DNA of 64,000 nucleotides from Microbispora sp. NBC_01189 (GTDB lineage Bacteria; Actinomycetota; Actinomycetes; Streptosporangiales; Streptosporangiaceae): NCBI RefSeq assembly GCF_036010665.1, contig NZ_CP108581.1, positions 5,761,501 to 5,825,500 of the forward strand, read 5' to 3'. Shown piece by piece: positions 56,757 to 64,000 of this stretch (position 1 is its first letter; each line of letters starts with the position of its first letter). The notes under the pieces were generated by a model. It saw only the letters and a program-made list of their open reading frames with translations, ran no database searches and was not told where the DNA came from. The position numbers and the translations under genes were made by a program.

Positions 56757-58538
56757 ATGGCATCCCCCCAGACCCCCGGGCCCGTCCACGGCCGCTCGTC
56801 GTGGCGCTCGCTGTGGCGGCTGCGGGCCTACCTGCGGCCGTACGCCGGCAGCCTGGTCGTCTCGTGGTTCGCGGCGCTCGGCGGCATCTCGGCCGGCACG
56901 GTGATCCCTCTCGTCGGCAAGGAGATCATCGACGGGCCGGTGGCCCACGGAGATCTGGCCGGGCTGGTCCCGCTCGGGCTGCTCGCCCTCGGCCTCGGTG
57001 TGACCGAGGCGGTTCTCACGTTCGTCCGCCGGTGGTCGCAGGCCGGGCCGGTCCTCGGCCTCGAGACCGCGATCCGCGACGACGTCTACCGGCAGCTCCA
57101 GCGGCTGCCGATGAGCTTCCACGACGGGTGGCAGTCGGGCCAGCTGCTGTCCCGCGCGACGAGCGACCTGTCGACGATCCGCCGGTTCCTCGGGTTCGGC
57201 GTGCTGTTCCTGATCATGAACATCCTGCAGCTCACCGCGGTGACGGTGGTGCTCCTGCGGATGTACTGGCCGCTCGGGCTGCTGGTCGCCGCCTCCGCGC
57301 TCCCCGTCGTGGCCCTGTCGCTGCGGTTCGAGCGGCGTTACATCGGCATCTCCCGGCGGCTGCAGGACCAGCAGGGCGACCTCGCGACACTCGTCGAGGA
57401 GTCGGCCGTCGGAGTCCGCACCGTCAGGGCGTTCGGGCGGCGCGAGCACGTCTTCGGGGGCTTCACCGCCGCCGCGCGGGAGGTCCGCCGCACCACCCTG
57501 GGAAAGGTCCGCCTGGCCTCCCGGTTCTTCACCTTCCTCGAAGTGGTGCCGAACGTCACGCTCGCGCTGGTCCTGCTGCTCGGCGCGATCGCGGTCGGGG
57601 CCGGCGCGCTGACGCTCGGCACGCTGGTCGCGTTCACCACGCTGGTCCTCCAGCTCGTCTGGCCGGTCGCCTCCCTCGGCTACATCCTCGCCATGGGGCA
57701 GGAGGCGATGACCTCGGCGGACCGGGTCGTCGAGGTGCTCGACACGGTTCCCGCGATCCGCGGCGGCGCGGCCGTCATCGAGCGCCCCCGCGGCCACGTC
57801 CGCTTCGAGGGCGTGGAGTTCCGCTTCCCCGGCGCGGACCGCCCGGTGCTGCGCGACGTCTGGCTGGAGGTGCGGCCGGGGGAGACCGTCGCCGTCGTCG
57901 GGGCCACCGGTTCGGGCAAGACGACGCTGACCACCCTCGTGCCCCGCCTGTGCGACGTCACCGCGGGCCGCGTCACCATCGACGGCCACGACGTACGGCA
58001 CCTGTCGCCGGTCTCGCTGCGCTCGGTGGTCGCCACCGCGTTCGAGGAACCCACGCTGTTCTCCATGAGCGTGCGCGAGAACGTCACGCTCGGCCGCGGA
58101 GACGCCACCGAGGAGGAGGTCAGGCAGGCCCTGGAGATCGCGCAGGCGACGTTCGCCTACGACCTGCCATGGGGGCTCGACACCCGCATCGGCGAGCAGG
58201 GCATGTCGCTGTCGGGCGGCCAGCGGCAGCGGCTGGCGCTGGCCAGGGCCGTGCTCGGCGGCCCGCGCGTGCTCGTGCTCGACGACACCCTGTCGGCGCT
58301 CGACGTGGAGACCGAGGCGCTGGTGGAGGAGGCGCTGCGCCGCGTGCTCGCCGACGCCACCGGCATCGTCGTGGCCCACCGCGCCTCGACGGTGCTGCTC
58401 GCCGACCGCGTGGCGCTGCTCCGCGACGGCACCATCGCGCACGTGGGACGCCACGGCGACCTGCTGGCCACGGTTCCGGAATACCGCGAACTGCTCGCCC
58501 AGGACGCGGGCCTCGACGCCGAGAGATCCGCGCCATGA
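56757..58538 (+). CDS. ABC exporter half-transporter with degenerate ATP site (subunit 1 of pair B)
   Basis: 593-aa exporter subunit: six helices (about 25-310) and an ATPase with Walker A GATGSGKT (about 382), signature LSGGQRQRL (about 484) and Walker [13 protein letters not shown], where Asp replaces the catalytic Glu. The H-loop histidine is kept (VAHRAST). So the site is only partly degenerate, unlike pair A. The start is ATG 56757; a TTG at 56754 is adjacent, and GGAGGAG lies about 15 bases upstream. Coupled to the next gene by an ATGA overlap. Confidence 0.93.
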   Translation: MASPQTPGPVHGRSSWRSLWRLRAYLRPYAGSLVVSWFAALGGISAGTVIPLVGKEIIDGPVAHGDLAGLVPLGLLALGLGVTEAVLTFVRRWSQAGPVLGLETAIRDDVYRQLQRLPMSFHDGWQSGQLLSRATSDLSTIRRFLGFGVLFLIMNILQLTAVTVVLLRMYWPLGLLVAASALPVVALSLRFERRYIGISRRLQDQQGDLATLVEESAVGVRTVRAFGRREHVFGGFTAAAREVRRTTLGKVRLASRFFTFLEVVPNVTLALVLLLGAIAVGAGALTLGTLVAFTTLVLQLVWPVASLGYILAMGQEAMTSADRVVEVLDTVPAIRGGAAVIERPRGHVRFEGVEFRFPGADRPVLRDVWLEVRPGETVAVVGATGSGKTTLTTLVPRLCDVTAGRVTIDGHDVRHLSPVSLRSVVATAFEEPTLFSMSVRENVTLGRGDATEEEVRQALEIAQATFAYDLPWGLDTRIGEQGMSLSGGQRQRLALARAVLGGPRVLVLDDTLSALDVETEALVEEALRRVLADATGIVVAHRASTVLLADRVALLRDGTIAHVGRHGDLLATVPEYRELLAQDAGLDAERSAP

Positions 58539-60403
58539 CCCAGGAAACCGACAGCGAATCGGATGTGAGCGCCCCGATGGGCGAAGCGGGAAACACCGCC
58601 TGGCGGGGGGTCGCGGCCGAGGAGCGGGACGAGATCTCCGAGCGGGTCTCCCTGCTGCTGCGCACCCGGTCCCGCCGTCTGCTCGGCGACCTGCTCCGCC
58701 CGCACCGCCGGGCGATCGCCGTGCTCACCGCGGTCATCGTCGTGTCCAACGCGGCCGGGCTGGCCCTGCCGTACCTGGTGAAGAAGGGCATCGACGACGG
58801 GATCCCCCCGATGCTGCGGGGGCACGGCGCGGGGGCCCTGCTGGCCGTCGTCGCCGCGGTGCTGCTGGCCGCGGTCACGCAGGCGCTCACCCGGCAGGCG
58901 TTCCTGCAGATGGCGGGCCGGATCGGCCAGGACGTCCTGCTGGAGCTGCGCCGCCGGGTCTTCGACCACTTCCAGCGGCTGTCGCTGTCGTTCCACGAGA
59001 AGTACACCTCGGGGCGGGTCATCTCCCGGCTGACCTCCGACGTGGACGCGATCGCCGAACTGCTGGACTCGGGCTTCGACGGCCTCGTCACCGCCGTGCT
59101 CACCCTGTGCGGCACCGCGGTCATGCTGCTGGTGCTCGACGTGCGCCTCGGTCTGGTGGCGCTGCTGCCGCTCCCGGTCCTGCTGCTGTTCACCCGGTGG
59201 TTCCGCCGGGAGTCGAGCGTCACCTACCGCCGTACGCGGGAGGCCGTCGCGCTGGTGATCGTCCACTTCGTGGAGACGATGACCGGGATCCGGGCGGTGC
59301 AGGCGTTCCGCCGGGAGCCGCGCAACCAGGAGATCTTCGAGCGGCTCAACGCGGACTACCGCGACGCCAACGTGCGCGGTTCGCGACTGGTGGCCGTGTT
59401 CATGCCCGGCATCAAGCTGATCGGCAACGTCACGGTCGCCGTCGTCCTGCTGTACGGTGGCCTGCTCGCGCTGCGCGGCACGGTCACGGTCGGCGTGCTC
59501 GCCGCCTTCCTGCTCTACCTGCGCCAGTTCTACGAGCCGATGCAGGAGATCAGCCAGTTCTACAACGCCCTCCAGTCGGCGGGGGCGGCGCTGGAGAAGC
59601 TGTCGGGGGTGCTCGAGGAGCGACCGGCGGTGGCCGAGCCCGCCCGGCCGGTGCCGCTGCCGCGGGCCGCCGGGGAACTGCGCTTCGAGGCCGTCCGGTT
59701 CGGCTATACCGAGGGCCCGCCGGTGCTGCCGCTGCTCGACCTGGAGATCCCCGCCGGGCAGACGGTCGCCGTCGTCGGCACGACCGGCGCGGGCAAGACC
59801 ACGCTGGCCAAGCTCGTCGCCCGGTTCCACGACCCGGTGGCCGGGCGGGTGCTGCTCGACGGCGTGGACCTGCGCGGCCTGGACGAGGACACCCTGCGCC
59901 GCCACGTGGTCATGGTCACCCAGGAGAACTACCTGTTCAGTGGGACGGTCGCGGACAACGTGCGCTTCGGGCGCCCCGACGCGCCGGACGCGGAGATCGC
60001 GCGGGCCGTGGAGGCCATCGGCGCCCACACGTTCGTCACCACCCTCCCCGAGGGATACGAGACCCAGGTCGGCAAGCGCGGCGGCCGGATGTCGGCGGGG
60101 CAGCGGCAGCTTGTCGCGTTCGCCCGGGCGTTCCTCGCCGATCCCGCCGTGCTGATCCTGGACGAGGCCACCTCCAGCCTCGACGTGCCCAGCGAGCGGC
60201 TTGTGCAGCGGGCGCTGCGGACGATCCTCGCCGACCGGACCGCGCTGATCATCGCCCACCGCCTGTCCACCGTCGAGATCGCCGACCGGGTGCTCGTGAT
60301 GGAGCACGGCCGGGTCGTGGAGGACGGCTCGCCCGACCAGTTGATCGCCCGCTCTGGCCGGTTCGCCCGCCTCCACCATGCCTGGCTCGACAGCCTCGCC
60401 TGA
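58535..60403 (+). CDS. ABC exporter half-transporter with canonical ATP site (subunit 2 of pair B)
   Basis: 622-aa partner subunit with an extended N-terminus (about 60 residues, Glu/Ser/Ala-rich). Walker A GTTGAGKT (about 415), signature MSAGQRQLV (about 519), Walker B VLILDEATSSLD with Glu, and IAHRLST. It pairs with the preceding gene as a heterodimeric exporter of BmrCD/TM287-288 type. Substrate unknown. Confidence 0.95.
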   Translation: MTQETDSESDVSAPMGEAGNTAWRGVAAEERDEISERVSLLLRTRSRRLLGDLLRPHRRAIAVLTAVIVVSNAAGLALPYLVKKGIDDGIPPMLRGHGAGALLAVVAAVLLAAVTQALTRQAFLQMAGRIGQDVLLELRRRVFDHFQRLSLSFHEKYTSGRVISRLTSDVDAIAELLDSGFDGLVTAVLTLCGTAVMLLVLDVRLGLVALLPLPVLLLFTRWFRRESSVTYRRTREAVALVIVHFVETMTGIRAVQAFRREPRNQEIFERLNADYRDANVRGSRLVAVFMPGIKLIGNVTVAVVLLYGGLLALRGTVTVGVLAAFLLYLRQFYEPMQEISQFYNALQSAGAALEKLSGVLEERPAVAEPARPVPLPRAAGELRFEAVRFGYTEGPPVLPLLDLEIPAGQTVAVVGTTGAGKTTLAKLVARFHDPVAGRVLLDGVDLRGLDEDTLRRHVVMVTQENYLFSGTVADNVRFGRPDAPDAEIARAVEAIGAHTFVTTLPEGYETQVGKRGGRMSAGQRQLVAFARAFLADPAVLILDEATSSLDVPSERLVQRALRTILADRTALIIAHRLSTVEIADRVLVMEHGRVVEDGSPDQLIARSGRFARLHHAWLDSLA

Positions 60404-60465
60404 CCCTGTCCGCGGCGTCTTGGTACGGGGGCGGTGGCGAGAAGCGCGGTGCGGAGGAGTGCGGG

Positions 60466-60873
60466 TCAGTACTTCGGGCCCACGAACCGGTCGAGGCGGG
60501 CCACGGCGTCGCGTCGGGCGACCGAGATTTCGTTGGGCTTGTTGTGGCGCCACGCGACGCCGAGGCGGTCCAGCGTCTCACCGCACAGCCGGAGGATGTC
60601 GGCCGACTCGTTCTTGAACAGGTATCGCGGGTACTCGTACCACTTGTCCTCCCCGCCGACCGGCCGCCGGACCCGGTTCGTCCCCCGGTAGCCGTCCGAG
60701 TGGATGAGACCGCGTGCGAAGAGCCCCGGATGCTCGGTGACGATCTCCTCCTGCCAGCCCGCCAGCACGATGGCCCGCTGGTGCTTCTTCCCCGGCCCAT
60801 GCTGCGGAAAGAGGTGAGGCCAGTGCCTCGAGTAGCTGTTGACCTCGCTGCAGGCGCCGGGCGGCTCCGGCAT
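60466..60873 (-). pseudogene. Remnant of an HTH/LAGLIDADG-like endonuclease-type protein with internal deletion
   Basis: The 135-residue frame (Met at CCCGCG-ATG 60873) keeps the C-terminal half of a family common in actinomycetes: SYSRHWPHLFPQHGPGKKHQR, GLFARGLIHSDG, YEYPRYLFKNES and NEISVARRDAVARLDRFVGPKY. In intact members an N-terminal HTH and a YLLGLYLGDG segment come between the CPRC-EEIPAMPEP motif and the SYS-KHWP stretch. Here CPRCEEIPAMPEP runs directly into GACSEVNSYSRHW, so about 75 residues are lost. The upstream HTH is out of frame. A GAGGAG is present before the Met, so some product may be made. Confidence 0.6.
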
Positions 60874-60979
60874 CGCGGGGATCTCCTCGCAGCGCGGGCA
60901 GGTCGCGGCCCGGGCGGAGGCCGGTCAGGGTGGTCCCGCCACTCATGACAGTTTCCGAGCGAACACAAGAGGTGAAAAG

Positions 60980-61054
60980 TGCCCCGGGTGGGACTCGAAC
61001 CCACACTGTACGGGTTTTGAATCCGCTCCCTCATGCCAATTGGGGTACCGGGGC
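60980..61054 (-). tRNA. tRNA-Leu (CAA), short variable arm
   Basis: 75-base tRNA on the minus strand; a 3' CCA is not encoded. The 7-bp acceptor stem is perfect (GCCCCGG with CCGGGGC). The T-arm is regular (GTGGG, TTCGAAT loop, CCCAC). The D-loop has GG in AATTGGCAT. The anticodon loop is TTCAAAA, giving anticodon CAA for Leu (UUG), with one A-C mismatch at the stem end (positions 31-39). The variable loop has only five bases, not the long arm of normal tRNA-Leu. It lies between the exporter pair and the ANTAR regulator. Confidence 0.75.
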
Positions 61055-61161
61055 TTCAATCCGGACCTTACCTACTTTGTCCGAACCCGTCGCGCAGCAG
61101 CCTACCAAACAGGTGATCACTCACGAGGCCCCTGGCGTGGTTCCAATGTAGCGGACATCGG

Positions 61162-61167
61162 TAACCT
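61162..61167 (+). promoter_or_regulatory. -10 box for the leaderless ANTAR regulator gene
   Basis: TAACCT ends seven bases before the GTG at 61175. Confidence 0.45.
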
Positions 61168-61174
61168 CTTGTGC

Positions 61175-61771
61175 GTGAGTACGCAGCGGCGAGTGGTGAT
61201 CGCGGAAGACGAGGCGCTGATCCGCCTCGACCTCAAGGAGATGCTCGAAGAGGACGGCTACGCAGTGGTCGGGGAGGCCGGTGACGGCGAGACGGCGGTC
61301 AAACTGGCCACGGAACTCCGCCCCGACCTGGTGATCCTGGACGTGAAGATGCCGGTGCTCGACGGGATCTCCGCGGCCGAGCGCATCGTCTCCGAACGGA
61401 TCGCCCCCTGTCTGATCCTCACCGCGTTCTCGCAGCGTGACCTGGTGGAGCGGGCCAGGGACGCGGGGGCGATGGCCTACCTGGTCAAGCCGTTCACCAA
61501 GGGCGACCTGGTCCCCGCGATCGAGATGGCGGTCACCCGGCACGAAGAGATCGCCGCGCTGGAGAAGGAGGTCTCCACGCTGTCGGAGCGGCTGGAGACC
61601 AGGAAGCTGGTGGAGCGGGCGAAGGGCCTGCTCATGGCCCAGCACGGGTGGACCGAGCCGCAGGCGTTCCGGTGGATCCAGAAGGCGTCGATGGACCGGC
61701 GCATGAGCATGCGCCAGGTGGCGCAGATCGTGGTGAACGAGAACGGCGGCGGGGCCACGGCAACCGCCTGA
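61175..61771 (+). CDS. ANTAR-domain response regulator (PdtaR-like)
   Basis: 198-aa response regulator. The receiver domain has Glu11/Asp12, phospho-acceptor Asp56 (ILDVKMP), Thr83 and Lys105 (LVKPF). The C-terminal ANTAR domain (about 133-187, with LVERAKGLLMAQHGWTEPQAF and RMSMRQVAQIVV) binds two-hairpin RNA elements and prevents transcription termination. PdtaR of M. tuberculosis is its closest described relative and acts with a PdtaS kinase; no kinase gene is adjacent here. The GTG start has a -10 box seven bases before it. The downstream binding-protein gene has an RNA leader that could be a target. Confidence 0.93.
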   Translation: MSTQRRVVIAEDEALIRLDLKEMLEEDGYAVVGEAGDGETAVKLATELRPDLVILDVKMPVLDGISAAERIVSERIAPCLILTAFSQRDLVERARDAGAMAYLVKPFTKGDLVPAIEMAVTRHEEIAALEKEVSTLSERLETRKLVERAKGLLMAQHGWTEPQAFRWIQKASMDRRMSMRQVAQIVVNENGGGATATA

Positions 61772-61792
61772 CCACGCGCCCCTGCTGATCGT

Positions 61793-61810
61793 CCAGGAGA
61801 AGACTCCTGG
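61793..61810 (+). terminator. Hairpin after the ANTAR regulator gene
   Basis: A 7-bp perfect stem (61793-61799 with 61804-61810) and a tetraloop lie 21 bases past the stop. No T-tract follows. Confidence 0.5.
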
Positions 61811-61835
61811 TCAGGGACGTGTGCCGCTAAGTTGA

Positions 61836-61902
61836 GGAGTTATTACGACTCCGCATCCAAGTGCGGACAGTTCTGATGCATCCCTGGTCGGGGGCACCCC
61901 CG
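61836..61902 (+). promoter_or_regulatory. Structured leader of the amino-acid-binding protein gene, with mutually exclusive hairpins
   Basis: Three stems can form. Stem A pairs 61836-61840 with 61848-61852 (7-base loop). Stem B pairs 61850-61855 with 61862-61867 around a hexaloop TCCAAG. They share bases 61850-61852, so only one can exist at a time. Stem C (61889-61893 with 61898-61902, tetraloop GCAC) follows. An alternating structure downstream of an ANTAR gene is suggestive of RNA-level control; the hexaloop does not match the AnnGnn ANTAR target loop exactly. Confidence 0.4.
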
Positions 61903-61982
61903 GCTATGTACGTTTCAGCCAGTCGATCGGGACAGTCGGCAGCGCTGACGGATTCCCGGGCCTGGATGAAGGAGATGCTTTC

Positions 61983-63281
61983 ATGATCCGCATTGCCCCC
62001 CTCGGGCGGGCTCTGGCCGTCGCCGCAGCCGCCACGCTCGCGCTGGCGGCCTGTGGCGGTGGCGAGGACAGCGCCGCCCCGAGCGCCTCGGCCCCGGCGC
62101 CGGCGGCCTCCTCGGCCCCCGCCGACGCGCAGGGCGACGGCGTCCTCACCATCGGCACGTTGCTGCCCCAGACCGGTTCGCTCGCCTTCCTCGGCCCGCC
62201 GGAGTTCGCGGGTGTGAAGCTGGCCGTCAAGGAGATCAACGACGCCGGCGGTGTTCTCGGCAAGCCGGTGATCGAGATCGACACGGACTCGGGTGACACC
62301 TCCACCAACATTGCCTCCCAGTCTGTCGACAAGTTGCTGCAGCAGAAGGCCGACGTGGTCGTGGGCGCCGCGTCGTCCTCGGTGTCGCTGTCGGTCATCG
62401 ACAAGATCACTGGTGCGGGCGTCGTGCAGATCTCGCCGGCGAACACCTCCGACCAGTTCACCACGTACGACGACAAGGGCCTGTACTTCCGTACGGCGCC
62501 GCCGGACGTGCTGCAGGGCCGCGTGCTCGGCGACCTCATCCTCGCCGACGGCAACGACACGGTCGGCATCCTCGCCCTCCAGGACGCGTACGGCACGGGT
62601 CTGGCCGACAACGTGCAGAAGGCGGTCGAGGGCGGCGGCGGCGAGGTCGTGGAGAAGGTCATCTACGACCCGAAGGCGGCCGACTACTCGGCGGACGTCG
62701 CCAAGATCAAGCAGAAGAACCCCAAGGCCATCGCGCTGATCGGGTTCGACGAGACCAAGAAGATCGTCCCCGAGCTGGTCAAGCAGGGCCTGACCGCCAA
62801 GAAGGTGAAGTACTACTTCGTCGACGGCAACCTGTCCAACTACGGCACCGGCAAGGACGGGTTCCCCAAGGGCACGCTCGACGGTGCGAAGGGCACCCAG
62901 CCGGGCGCTCAGGTCTCCGACGACTTCAAGGAGAAGCTGAAGTCGGTCGACCCGAGCCTCAAGGACTTCAACTACGGCCCCGAGTCGTACGACGCCACGA
63001 TCGTCACCGCGCTCGCGGCGATCGCCGCCAAGAGCGATGTGGGCAAGGACATCGCGGCGAAGCTGAAGGACGTGTCCAGCGGCGGTGAGAAGTGCACGGA
63101 CTTCAAGTCCTGCGCCGACCTGCTGGCCGCGGGCAAGGACATCGACTACGACGGCGCGTCGGGCCCGATCGAGTTCAACGACGCCGGTGACCCGGCCGAG
63201 GCCACGATCGGCGTCTACGAGTACGGCGCCGACAACAACAACAAGAACGTCGCCTTCAACACCGGCAAGATCTCCGGCTAG
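61983..63281 (+). CDS. livK: Branched-chain amino acid ABC transporter substrate-binding protein
   Basis: 432-aa lipoprotein of the Leu/Ile/Val-binding (periplasmic-binding fold type I) class. Signal peptide with lipobox LAAC-G (Cys24) followed by a flexible Ala/Pro/Ser linker (about 30-50). The core begins with TIGTLLPQTGSLAFLGPPEFAGVKLAVKEINDAGGV; SVDKLLQQKADVVVGAASS, LADGNDTVGILALQD and ADYSADVAKIKQKNPKAIALIG match the family. AAGGAG stands about 8 bases before the ATG. No permease or ATPase genes are visible before the window ends nor directly after. A hairpin terminator follows, and the gene lies downstream of a structured leader. Confidence 0.95.
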   Translation: MIRIAPLGRALAVAAAATLALAACGGGEDSAAPSASAPAPAASSAPADAQGDGVLTIGTLLPQTGSLAFLGPPEFAGVKLAVKEINDAGGVLGKPVIEIDTDSGDTSTNIASQSVDKLLQQKADVVVGAASSSVSLSVIDKITGAGVVQISPANTSDQFTTYDDKGLYFRTAPPDVLQGRVLGDLILADGNDTVGILALQDAYGTGLADNVQKAVEGGGGEVVEKVIYDPKAADYSADVAKIKQKNPKAIALIGFDETKKIVPELVKQGLTAKKVKYYFVDGNLSNYGTGKDGFPKGTLDGAKGTQPGAQVSDDFKEKLKSVDPSLKDFNYGPESYDATIVTALAAIAAKSDVGKDIAAKLKDVSSGGEKCTDFKSCADLLAAGKDIDYDGASGPIEFNDAGDPAEATIGVYEYGADNNNKNVAFNTGKISG

Positions 63282-63302
63282 CCGGGCGGCACGACGGTGA
63301 AA

Positions 63303-63331
63303 GGGGCGGGCCGGTCCTACCGGCCCGCCCC
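63303..63331 (+). terminator. Terminator after the binding-protein gene
   Basis: A 12-bp perfect stem (63303-63314 with 63320-63331) and a 5-base loop lie 21 bases past the stop. Confidence 0.75.
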
Positions 63332-63332
63332 C

Positions 63333-63392
63333 TCTGCGTCGTCCGGGTGCGCGTTATCCGGGTTCGCGTTATCCGGGTGCGCGTCGTCCGGG
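63333..63392. repeat. Four 15-bp tandem repeats spanning the lipoprotein stop codon
   Basis: Units at 63333-63347, 63348-63362, 63363-63377 and 63378-63392. On the minus strand two inner units carry TAA in the gene's frame (63369-63371 is the real stop, 63354-63356 the back-up); the outer units have CGA at the corresponding place. Confidence 0.9.
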
Positions 63393-63869
63393 TGAAGGAC
63401 GGCCGCAGGCGGTGAGGACGGCGGCGGACGCCGTACGGTACTCGCGCAGCAGGCGGGGCCGCCGGGAGTCCGCCGTACGGGCGAGGGAGAGGGTCCCGGC
63501 GAGGCCGTCGACGGCCGCGACGGCCGGAGCGGCCGGGGCGGGCAGCCGGGGGCCGTACATCGCCATGGTCCCGCGGAGGTAGCCGAAACGGCCGCGCACG
63601 TCCCCGTCCCAGTGCTGGGCCTCCTCCTGCCCGGCGGGCAGCAGCGACAGCCCCAGATAGCCGATGGCCGACACGACGCGGGCGCAGGGGTCGTCCCCCG
63701 CCTTCGCCCCGGTCACGTAGACGGCGCCGGCGGCGTCCGGCGAGATGGTCGCGGCACGCGGCGCGGGCGCGTGATCCGGGGCCTGGCAGGCGGACAGGTT
63801 CACGACGAGAGCGGTGGCCGTTGTGACGACCAGCGCCGCCCGTGGGAAGCTTCGCGTCATACGCCTCAT
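63369..63869 (-). CDS. Small lipoprotein of unknown function
   Basis: 166 aa. A lipoprotein signal peptide with lipobox LSAC-Q (Cys about 28) follows a MRRMTRSFPR basic start; a second Met at residue 4 is an alternative start. The mature part is helical, Ala/Arg-rich, with a DDPCARVVSAIGYLGLSLLP segment and a final LTACGRPSPGRR cysteine. No family is recognised. The stop codon lies in a 15-bp repeat that also encodes the last residues. Confidence 0.78.
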   Translation of the reverse strand: MRRMTRSFPRAALVVTTATALVVNLSACQAPDHAPAPRAATISPDAAGAVYVTGAKAGDDPCARVVSAIGYLGLSLLPAGQEEAQHWDGDVRGRFGYLRGTMAMYGPRLPAPAAPAVAAVDGLAGTLSLARTADSRRPRLLREYRTASAAVLTACGRPSPGRRAPG

Positions 63870-63933
63870 TGTGCGCGCAAGAGTGCCGGACGGGGTGCCG
63901 GACGGATGCGGATCCGGTCACAGATCCACGACG

Positions 63934-63966
63934 AGGACCCCGGCGGAGAAGTTCCGCCGGGGTCCT
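63934..63966. terminator. Strong 14-bp hairpin near the right end of the window
   Basis: Arms 63934-63947 and 63953-63966 are perfectly complementary with a 5-base loop. It sits upstream of the small lipoprotein (minus strand) and before whatever lies beyond the window, so it is likely the terminator of a neighbouring gene. No T-tract. Confidence 0.55.
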
Positions 63967-64000
63967 GTGAAGGGGTCGTGCGGCCGGGCTCAGGCCCGCG

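Noticed and set aside
63990..64000. Possible end of another minus-strand gene at the right edge
   Set aside because: Only a TGA and less than three codons are inside the window, which is too little to support a call.

Overview
The window comes from a high-GC actinomycete, most probably the order Streptosporangiales. The evidence is the strong third-position GC, frequent GTG starts, a dual-function PriA in place of separate HisA and TrpF, a TIGR03085 mycothiol-type protein, an ANTAR response regulator beside a pyk gene, and many leaderless genes with a TANNNT box 6-8 bases before the start. No rRNA, complete insertion sequence, CRISPR array or phage region is visible. There is one tRNA and two gene remnants.

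Layout. 1-4.6 kb: accessory secreted proteins, namely a three-gene minus-strand operon (two proteins sharing an aerolysin-like domain plus a coiled-coil partner), a divergent ricin-type lectin and a small secreted protein. 4.6-15.3 kb: a membrane Ser/Thr kinase; a chorismate mutase fused to a degenerate DAHP-synthase-like barrel behind a leader ORF and intrinsic terminator; a bifunctional PBP with a MurA carrying Asp at the fosfomycin-target position; a DUF2567-like membrane protein; an amidase; and a YbaK-type deacylase. 15.5-19.8 kb: a DUF222/HNH protein, a maltokinase-cap-like protein and a DeoR regulator. 20-26.4 kb: the histidine operon hisD-hisC-hisB-(50-aa membrane ORF)-hisH-(membrane protein)-priA-ridA-hisF. 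26.4-28.7 kb: small secreted and membrane microproteins and a TIGR03085 protein. 28.9-32.6 kb: a heterodimeric ABC exporter. 33.4-39.3 kb: hisI, the Trp-operon-associated membrane protein, DUF4190, RDD and DUF2752 membrane proteins, then trpC-trpB-trpA, with no trpE present. 39.4-43.7 kb: MauE-like and DsbA-like redox pair, lgt, a VIT1/CCC1 transporter and a membrane-anchored protein. 43.8-51.8 kb: a BpsA-family branched-polyamine synthase homologue divergent from gltB-gltD. 52-64 kb: subtilisin, DUF2784 and lipoprotein, pyk, a second heterodimeric ABC exporter, an endonuclease-like remnant, tRNA-Leu, a PdtaR-like ANTAR regulator, a branched-chain amino-acid binding protein and a small lipoprotein.

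The core is amino-acid and nitrogen metabolism (his, trp, glt, chorismate branch, pyk) set among envelope functions. The most unusual pattern is that at least seven genes have short tandem duplications spanning their stop codon (units of 9-16 bp, and one of about 141 bp), often giving in-frame back-up stops. Further in-frame 12-15 bp tandem repeats interrupt several proteins, including the former KRG-loop of the DAHP-synthase-like domain. Other points of interest are the toxin-like secreted operon, the leader and terminator before the chorismate mutase, mutually exclusive hairpins before the substrate-binding protein that follows the ANTAR gene, the absence of trpE, and a tRNA-Leu without a long variable arm.
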